DNA of 64,000 nt from Siphonodentalium dalli. Taxonomy: Eukaryota; Mollusca; Scaphopoda; Gadilida; Siphonodentaliidae. Location of the stretch: contig CP136066.1 of the NCBI GenBank assembly GCA_032622095.1, positions 102,507,319-102,571,318 on the forward strand, in the 5' to 3' direction. The position numbers were made by a program, and so were the translations under genes. The notes below the pieces were generated by a model. The model was not told the DNA's origin. It worked only from the letters and a program-made list of their open reading frames with translations, and searched no databases. This document shows, in pieces, positions 49,446 to 59,500 of the stretch (positions within the stretch are counted from its first letter, which is position 1; each line of letters opens with the position of its first letter).

Positions 49446-50438
49446 AAAGCCAATTGCGTCAGGCATTCAAGTTTGACTCTGCGTGTTGCTACTAGTCCCT
49501 AATGTGACATCACATGAGGGAACATTAACTATTCAGACTGAATAATCCATCGGCATAACTTCAGTTATGGGTGCCCTATCACAACAATATTTTCAGCACC
49601 ATGCTCAGTGGATTAGCGGCGATTGATACCAGTAAACAAAATATAGACTGGAGCAATTCTTTAATACAAGTAGTCCTAATGAGGAACATAGCTAGAGGGT
49701 GTCCGTTGAGCAGTAGGGTGTCCATCTGACCCCCCCACCCACACTGTTTGTTCCCTCCCAACTGAAGCAAACACACTCCCAAGTTAGTTAAAATTCTTTG
49801 CACATGTTGGAGTTTTACAACTTATACCTTAAAAGTTCCAACCTGACATGCTCCCCCTTTTTTAATGACAGATTTTGATCCCAACTCTCCATAGGCCATA
49901 TGCACCAAATGTCATTTCTTGACTGGTCGAATCCATTTTAAAAAATCTTTAGTCCCAGTCCCAAGTAACAAAATGACCATCTATACTACATATAAGATAT
50001 GTAGTTATATCCCTGGTCGCACCCCTATTTAACCTGGTGACCCCATTTGAACAAATCTGAATCCCAGTCACACAAGGACTCTCCAATTATAAGCTAAATA
50101 TGCCAAATGGTTCTTGAGAAAATTTTTTAACAATAATTATTGAGGGAAAGACTTATGTCGTTGGATCCGACCCTATTTGACCCAATTCTGAATCATATCT
50201 GAATCCCAGTCACCCATACCAAATATAAGTTGAATATGCCTGGTGGCTCTTGATACGAAGACGCTTTGAGAATTCGGTTTCATGGTTCTGGAGAACATGT
50301 TTATAGAGTTGTTGATTTTACGGATTGACATACGAGGAGTGATGGCTATAGTCTCATCTGAGACTTCGTCTCAGATGAGCTAGCTGAACAGACAAAATTG
50401 TCAGATGAATTAATTAAGAATCATCATTGCTTTTGCAG
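49446..50438. other. No gene seen; intron upstream of the 50439 exon
   Basis: Includes a 26-bp near-perfect palindrome at about 50353-50378 (TCATCTGAGAC / GTCTCAGATGA). The rest is unique or weakly repetitive (ATCTGAATCCCAGTCACMC repeats near 50060-50220). Confidence 0.5.
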
Positions 50439-50559
50439 CTGTTTTCACTGATGTAGAAGAATCATTTCTGAAATATCTCACGGCGAGCACAATGGGAAAA
50501 GAGGCAGACGCCAAGCAGATTTCGATTACTGAAAGCGATAAAGCAGACAACGTGATCAA
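50439..50559 (+). CDS. Gene 2, first firm exon
   Basis: Acceptor ATTGCTTTTGCAG, donor GTGAGT. The frame VFTDVEESFLKYLTASTMGK then EADAKQISITESDKADNVI needs one upstream base, which the phase-1 exon 27909-28024 supplies (GCT, Ala). Leaves in phase 2. Confidence 0.75.
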
Positions 50560-53500
50560 GTGAGTTAGGTTTCATAGGCTTACTGATACTGAAGGTGAAG
50601 CTACCAGAGTCTGAGTATTTTAGTACCAAGCTTTTGAAAATATATTTATTACAAATTTAGATAAATTTAGGCATAGATTGTTTGCTTTTGTTGGACTTCT
50701 GAGATTGAAGTACGGTGATAAATATCTATTATATATTTTGTAACTTCTGTCTGTGTGTGTGTGTGTGTGTGTGTTATAGACTCAAAAACTGCTCGACCGA
50801 TCTCACTCAAATTTGGCATGTATGCTTACTTTGATCCCGGGAAGCAGAAACCAGACTAATGGGTGAACATAACCAACTTAAATCTGATCCTAGGTCTCCC
50901 ATAGCAGTTGAGCCTTAAGCAAAATGATGTTCCCAAAGGGTGAATTTGGTTATGTTAGCTCGCCTCTCTGGGAACCTCATTCTGCTTAATGCTTAGGTGC
51001 TATGGAAGACCTGGGATCAGATTGCTGTTCCCCAGTTAAAGTCAGTGATGTTGACCCATTAGTCACCTTGATTATGTATTTTATCTTCTGCAAATTAGGG
51101 AATATAGAAACTTCCCAGAAGGGAAAAAGTAATTAAAACTATGTTTTAACTTGTGAGTTTAGATACTTCCCAGAAGATGAGTTCTATGCAGAATGAGGTC
51201 CCCAGAAGATGAGTTTGGTGATGCTATCCCACTGTGTGGGATATCATTATTAAATTCATCCTCTGGGGACCTCATTCTGCAAATGACAGGCACACTATTT
51301 GCAGGCTTGACTATAATATTTGATTCACTCGATCTCATGGAAACAGAGGTTATCTTACTCATATTTAAATTCATGCAGTATTATTATTTGACCAGTGTTG
51401 GGTACGCAAATTTAGAACTGAGTGAAAAAAAGTACCACTCAAAGAGTTGAGTGAACAGACTTAAATGAATAAAAAAGTGTATTAATCAATGTAAAAAACA
51501 TACAAAGTTTTTCTGAAGTCTGATGCAGATCCAATTGTTGCTGATATTACTTGACTTCGATTTCAAGGTGGTTAATGTCCATAACTATTGAGATGCCATT
51601 TATTATTTGACCGAGTGTAGTAGAATTACCTACCTTCACATTTAAACGAATATTAATTGCCTTCTGCTCCCTGTATATTAAACTATATGGCGATAGTCTT
51701 TATATCTATAAGAAAAAATAATACTATGTGAATTAATATATGGATAAGGTAAGTAACATTGTCTGACAAAGGCGACTAAATATTAAAAAAGAATTATTGA
51801 TATGTTCTCAATATTCTATCTCTGTATGTTGTGGGAATTTTTCTTCAGATATATATCACAATTGGATGCAGAGAAGAAGCATTTTGGCAAGAAATTCAAG
51901 AATGTTTTGAAAACATTCTGTAAATTCAAGAAAGGATGCAAGAAAAATGAAAAGGTGAGGTTTGGGATGTTCCCTATAAATGTGACAGAACATTTGAATT
52001 TGACAAAAATTAGCAATTTCTCTCTGAATCATACATGATCAATTTTGTGGAAAGATGTTCACTCGTTCAGTGTGAGCAATTGTTCAGGGTTTATGCCTTT
52101 AAATCCAGGGATGTGGCTGTTGATTAACCCTTCAATGACTGGAGCTTCCTGAAATTTCACGAAAACCCTGTGCCATAGGGAGCCTCGCATAATATATATT
52201 ATATAAGAGAATACATTGACCGAACAATATTTACCTTGACCTTGTAAGCCAGTGCCTTCTTGTATATATATATACACAAGGATGCTTATGATTCCCTATG
52301 ACATACTTGCATAAATAAGAGAATGCACTGACACAGGATCCTTAATGCTGTACTATCGCAGCTCCCATCATGAAAGGGTTTTAATTAATCATGAGAAAAC
52401 ATGGTAGGTGATGCCTGGCCTCTTCAAAAAGAAGTGTCATAGGAATATCAACATGGCAACACCATTTTTTATTGAACTTTGGCCCAATTGTTAGTGGCAA
52501 TTTCTCTGTCTGATGCAAAAATAAATTATTTGCTTCAGAAACTCAAATCAAGAATGGCTAAAAAGGAAAGTCTTCACAAGAAACTCATGCTAAAAAAAAA
52601 TCCAAGAAGCACCCTGAAAAAACTTGACAAAATGGCGGATAAGATATCAACAAGTAAAACGATATGCGATAACAACAAACAGTTTAAGAATCCAGCTAAA
52701 GAAGTGTTTCTGGAGGTAAGTTACATGTTTATACTGATACACAATAAACATTATTCTATTTGTCTGCACCCCAACTTCTTAAAGGTACTCAATCCAATCA
52801 GACGCTCCTAAATTACTATTTCTTTGGCTTCGGGTGTAAAAACAAAATATTTGATTCGAGTCGAGGAACCCACCAATCAAAGCTCAGAGTGATTATATAT
52901 CGATGTTATTATTACCACTTGATTTTAGAGTTATCCATCTTTATCTACAAGACCGTCCATTTGACCTCGTGCTTCTGGCAGGTTCTGGCCCACAAACAAT
53001 AGAAATAGCAAACTTCAAACATCGATATCTAATCACTCTGAGCTTTGATGGGTGGGTTCCTCGTCTTGAATCAAATAATTTTAACCCCGAAGCCAAAGAA
53101 ATCATAATTTAGGAGCGTCTGATCGGATTGAGTACCTTTAAGAACAATAACTCCAGCAAAAATGGGTGGACCAAATCCAAAATTTAACTTGATGTGTATA
53201 CCAAATTAAAAAACAATCAGATTACAAAAACTAAAGTTATCATCCAGAAACCAAAATAATCGGCAATTCTAAGTTGACGAGGATCATAACTCTGGCAAAA
53301 ATGGGGTGACCGAACCTATAATCGAAACTGACCTGTATTTGGAGCTGATAACCTCACATACCAAAGTTTGGTTCAGATCCAATCACACAAACTAAAGTTA
53401 TCATCCAGAAACCTCAAAACGACAAAATTCTAAGTCGAAAAGGGGCCACAACTCTGGCAAAAATGGGTGGACCGAACCCATATTTGAACTTGACCTTTAT

Positions 53501-56500
53501 TTGGAGATAATAAACGCACACACTAAATTTGGTTTCGATCTAACCCAAAATAAAGTTATCGTCTGGAAACTTTCCGAATGGATAGACACACGCACAGACA
53601 TATTCTAAGTCGAAAAGGGGCAATAACTCCGAAAACTTTCTACACGGACGAAGGACACCGGCTATTTTAATAGTCCTTCAAAAAAAATATTTGGGTGACA
53701 AAAATTATATATATTTAACTGATGAATGGGTTCCGAAGATGCATCATTTAGTATGTTTTTATATGTATTTTTGAAAATTATGTTAAATTTTCAAAATTCA
53801 AGAGCTGTAATATTGCAGAAGAAACAAAAACAAACAAAAATGTATAGCAAACATTTATATTCATTCACCGCAAGTTAAATGTTTTGACTATTTGACTGTT
53901 AAATAATATACCTCGTTTAGTTCCCGAAAAAACTGCTTCATATATATATAACTTTTGTTCCCGATATTTGCACGGAAATCACTCAATTAAATATATGTTG
54001 CTTAACCTCCCTCTTAAAAATTAAGCTATACTAAAATTTATAGATTATGGGTTAAGTTATTTTACAGACTATGGGTTACATTATTTTATAGACTATGGGT
54101 TAAGTTATTTTATAGATTATGGGTTGAATTATTTTAAGTTATCTACATATGCGCACCTATGGGAAGCCAAATTGACATTTAATAAATAATTGAGCTTAAG
54201 CACAATAAGGAATCTCTAATTGTGCTTAAGCGGAATAAGCGAAGATCTAATTGGGCTTAAGCGCAATAAGGAAATATCTAATTGCGCTTTAAGCACAATA
54301 AAAGCTAATTGTGCTTAAGTGCAATTAAAACTCTTCCTTATTGAGCTTAAGCGCAATTAGCCACATTACATAAACTCCCTGTAATTCAAATGGTGTAGTT
54401 CAAAATTTTCTCACACCGGCCGAACAACCATGGTGGGCCCGGTGTGTCCTGGTCTCTTGCCCGTAGCCGTGTGTATTTGGAGTTTATTGGTGACTGCCCA
54501 CATGTAGACCTATTCAGATTGACAGATTCTACTATTTTCAGATCTCATGAGGGAGATATTAATCATGCTTAAGTGCAATAAGGGTGTAATTGCACTTAAG
54601 CACAATAAGGAATATCTTATTCCGCTTAAGCGCAATAAGGAATGCCTAATTTGCGCTTAAGCCCAATAAGGGAAAATCTAATTGAGCTTAAGCGCAATAA
54701 GAGAAGATCGTATTGAGCTTAATTGCGCTTAAGTGCAATAAGGAATATTCTTATTGAGCATAAGTGCAATAAGAAATATTCTTATTGCGCTTAAGTGCAA
54801 TTAGAGATTTCTTATTGCACTTAAGCTCAATTATTTATTAAATATCAATATGGTTTCCCATACGCATTACGCACCCAGTTTTTAAATGGTTAAAATTCTT
54901 AATAAATCATTGTCATAAACATGGTTTAGATAAAAAAAATGTAAATAGCAATTAGCACCTTTTTGTTTTGGTTTGTAGCAAACGGGTCAAATGAAGAATG
55001 AATGGCGTACTGCTCATGAAGGTATCATCAAACAAATCCTGTCAGAAGCTACGAAACCCCACAAGGAACCTATTGTCAGGTAAAACTTAAATTATTCATA
55101 CACGATATAATGATATCATGTTTCCTCTAAATTCTCTGTTTAATGTAACAAGTTTGAGCCAAAAAACAGCTATTTGAAAATGCTAATTTTGTTGAATATT
55201 AGTTATTCATCCTGATTCATCCATATATTAAGAAACAAAGGAAATTAGACCAACATTACTCAGTTTGCTTATGACATATCATTGGAAGGACAATGAACTT
55301 TAAGATGAAGATATTGTTGATTCACAGGGACTATGGACTTGCAGAGCTGGAAACATGCATGAATGTCGTGGCTCAATTCAACACACCGGAGTATCTGGAT
55401 GCGAGGATGAAGCAAATGACAAAGCCGTTCCCTATATTTGAGGTGAGATAAACTAGCTGGTCAACAATATGACATTGAAGGAATTATATTCACAAATTGT
55501 TGTGGTTTTGGCAAAGATTTGTTCACATTACAAGTAGAAGATTCGGGAAATGATATATGCATTTAGCTAAAAATGACCAATTTTCATATAATTTCACAGA
55601 AAATAGGAAGATTTCAGCTAATTAATTAGCTGATAACTCATGTCTGGATACATGTGTAATAGTTGTGGTTGCTATTAAAATATATAAATGTGTAAGGTAC
55701 ATGCACAGCACGAGGTGTTCATAGCTTGAGGTGTTTCAGCAAACTCATTTGGCAACTGAGATGTCAATCTCGGATCAAGTTGAAAATTGGGATGAAAATC
55801 ATTAAAGATTTTCATCCACATTGGAGTTTAAAGTTACGGTCTCCATTGCCGTATGTATACTCAATGTATACGAAACCCCAGAAGGGGAAAAAAAGGTCAT
55901 TATCCTATCCTGGTATTAGTGCAGAAGTTCTTTGTGTTGCACATAGTGTCGAAGTATTAAATAAAATGAACTAATAATTAACCCTTTTTAACTGGAGCTT
56001 CGTGAAATTTTGCGAAAACCCTGAGCCATTGCATTCTCTCATAGGGAGCCTCCCATATATAAGAGAATACATTGGTCTAACAATATTTACCTTGACCTTC
56101 TAAGCCAGTGCAGTTCTCTTAGGCCCACATGGGAAACTTGCATATATAAAAGAGCACTGGAACTTTATTGCTGTACCAGCACATCAAAGGGTTAAAATTT
56201 AAAAAAATCTTTATTCTTCCATTCAGGATGCTGAAGATTTTTTTCGGCGAAATAGTGAATGGCTTAGCACTATGGACCCAAAGGCTAACGTCACTGCTGT
56301 ACCTGCCATGGCTATTCCCAAGCAACTAGTGGATGCCGATGATATGATTGGCAGAACTATGTCAGCGGAACACAGTCAAGACGAGGAAGTAACAGTGAAA
56401 ACAGAAGAAAACGACATGGAGAATCAACAGGTTACCAGCGATTATGCTCCTGTTCCTACTAAATTAAAATTTAATCTAAAAGCAGCTAGAGAACGGAGGA

Positions 56501-59500
56501 TTAAACATGAAGAAGAATCTGCTGGAAACTTTGAAGCTGAACTAGCTCAGCTCAAGATGAAAATTTCTGCAGGAAAAAAACAATCCGAGGATGACATACC
56601 TTGGTTTATGAAAGGTGACGAAGAATGTAGCATGGAGAAAGGCTCAGATGAACGTCTAAATTCCGACAGTAAATCGTCAGATGAAAAACGGAGCTTAAGC
56701 AAAGATGCTAGAGATAAGCAGAAACGCGGGGAAGAGAAAAATGAAGAAGAATCTGCTAGAAACGTTGAATCTGAACTAGCTCAGTCAAAGATAAAGACTT
56801 CTGTAGCAAACAAACAATCCGAGGTTGACATACCATAGATTATGAGATACGACGAAGAATGTAGCATGAAGAAAGGCTCAGATGAACGTCTAAAATCAGA
56901 CAGTAAATCGTCAGATGAGAAACAGAGCTTAAGCAAAGATGCTAGAGATAAGCAGAAACGCGGGGAAGAGAAAAATAAAAACATTCCGGAAGTGAAAACA
57001 ATAATAAGTTGGGACAGTGAGAGTGATGACGACATGAAGAAGCCGAGGGATGATAAGACTGTCAACTTCGGTTGTCCAAAGAAGGTATAAAGCTGGGACA
57101 GTGTTTTCTCTGATGAAGACAACATAAATGTAGCAGCATCAAAACGTAGGGACGAGAAATATGTTAATTTTGATGGATCAAAGCACAGTAACAGCTGGGA
57201 TAGTTTATCCGATGATGATGATGATGATGAAGTTGAGAAGAAACCTACAATGAAGGCTAGTCTGGATGATTTATTGCAAGAATTTGCTGAGGACCCAATT
57301 TTCGGGGCAGCTATTAAGCAGCCAAAGAAAACTGGGATGAACGGCCTCAAAATGACTACCAGTCTGGATGATCTATTACAAGAATTTGTCACCGACAAAA
57401 TTGTTGGTCCAGCCATAAACCCACAAAAGAAACATGGAAGCAGGAAAACGAAAACAAGAGATGATTCACTAGATGATTCAAAGAAACAGCACGGTCACAA
57501 ACATACGAAGAATACAAAATCTTCTTCCACAATAAGCAGTATACCACTAGAAGACAGAGATATAGACAGTCTATTGGATGAACTTGGTGCAGACAAAGCA
57601 ACGAAAGTCAAAGGTGCTGCCAAAGACGGCAAGAAAGTTCAAAGAAACGAAAAGACTCTAGAAGACAGAGATCTAGATAGTTTACTGGATGAACTTGGGG
57701 CAGACAAAGCAACAAATGCAAAAAAGAGTTCATCTAAAAGCAGAATGAAAAATCAGAGAAATGAGAAACTACTAGAAGATAGAGATCTAGACAGTTTATT
57801 GGATGAGCTTGATGGGGACAAAGGAAAAAAGACAAAGAAGGGTTCTAAAAACAATAAGAACGCTCGGGACATTGGGAATCCTGTAGAAGAAAGAGGTCTT
57901 GATAGCTTGTTGTGTGGTTTTGATACAGACAGCCACAGCGACTTTCATAGTTTTGGAGACAGCAGCTCAATTATGTTTGGTAGCGACGATAAGAAGAATC
58001 TGATGGAGAAACCTGTAAAGTTTCCTGTTTTCATGCCAGACTCTGACGATACGATCAGCGATAATATGTTTGCTATCCCTCACGACAGACCATCGAGGAA
58101 GCCACAAACGACGTTTTCAATGGAGACAACTGCAGAGTGTTTAAATGAAAAGTCGAAGGAACACAAAGAAGCTGGCAATGTTGATGTTGTGAAGAAAAAG
58201 AAAGCAGCAATTCTTCTCCATGAATCAGATGAGAACACGATAAGTGATGAACTTCCAGACCGCCCTCGTGATAAACCAAAGAAGGGAGAAAAAGTTGTAT
58301 CATCTGATGCCAAAACTCATGTGAAATCATTTCATACTGATGCAGACGATCTAACAGACATTGAAGCCCAAAGCCAAATGTCAGCTGTTGATCAGAAAGA
58401 GGAAGCTACCCATGGCAAATCAGTAGAAAATACCAGACAACAAATAATGTCAAAAATCTCTGCTAAAATTGCAGAGAAAAAGGTGAAGAGTAAATCACGA
58501 GTGGATGAATCTGGGAATGAAATCACTGCTGAAAAGAAACTACCCATATCTAAAGGTAAATACAAAAATATACACATTGTCACATAGAATAAATACCTAC
58601 ATTATCATAAGATTTTCTTAGGGGTGGGGGAGGGGTGGGGAACGGTGGGTAATATTTTAATTTTATGGGCACTATTCAGATACCAAGAAAATCCCCATGA
58701 AAATAGGGCACGGGTGAAGACTACATGCTGGTTTGTTTTGAGGGAATTTTTTGTATTTGGACACAACTCCGGATTCACGAGGTGCTTGATGAACCAAGCT
58801 TTAACCAAATGTCAACAGTTTGATGAATAAAGCTCCATAAAGTGAAGAAATTATCGAATTGTGAGAACAAGCTTCCATGTTTTAATTTTGTGTGTTTTCA
58901 GCTCCAAGATGAGTGTGTGGTGAAAAATTTGAACAAAGTTGTCAACATTCCATTGATATTGGTAGTTTAGGAAACTAAATCAACATTCACATTGGAATTT
59001 TCTGCATTTAAGTATAGGAAAATATTGACAATTACATGTGACTCTCCACTGTGTCAGAATAAACCCCAACGCCGGCACGATTTTGCCCGCATCGCAGATT
59101 ACTCCTGACCGCATTAAGTTTTACTTTATCGACATATGCTATGTTTCGAAAGATGTCTTTATTCGAGTTACTGGATAGGAATTTGGGTGTTTTAGTATCA
59201 AAACATGTTGTTTTGTTATCAAAACACGTCAAGGGGAGGGTGTCCCATATATATTGCTCCAAGTTTTAAAAACAATTTTCGAGAAGTGTCTAGTGAAAAT
59301 TTTGCTGAATGAAACTTAAATTTGCCCCAAAATTTCCAATGCGCTCGACTAAGATTGTGTTTTTCTCCAGAACTGATATAATAATTTCCTCTAAACTTCT
59401 GTCACAGTATAAATAGGCATTACCTACCATATAGTCTCCCAATGATTGGTATATATAACTTCTAAATTGACTACTTTTAACTAATTAGATTAGCGTTGGT

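Noticed and set aside
52479-52538. Upstream extension of the 52539 exon
   Set aside because: Begins with TTG and contains the pyrimidine tract of the in-phase acceptor; the other acceptor (before 52495) is out of phase.
57085-57136. Short intron (49-52 bases) starting at the GTATAA over the second stop
   Set aside because: Its length is not a multiple of three and the acceptor phase does not fit; it also leaves the first stop.
56781-57416. 211-codon antisense Ser/Leu-rich frame
   Set aside because: Shadow of the low-complexity coding exon of gene 2 on the + strand.
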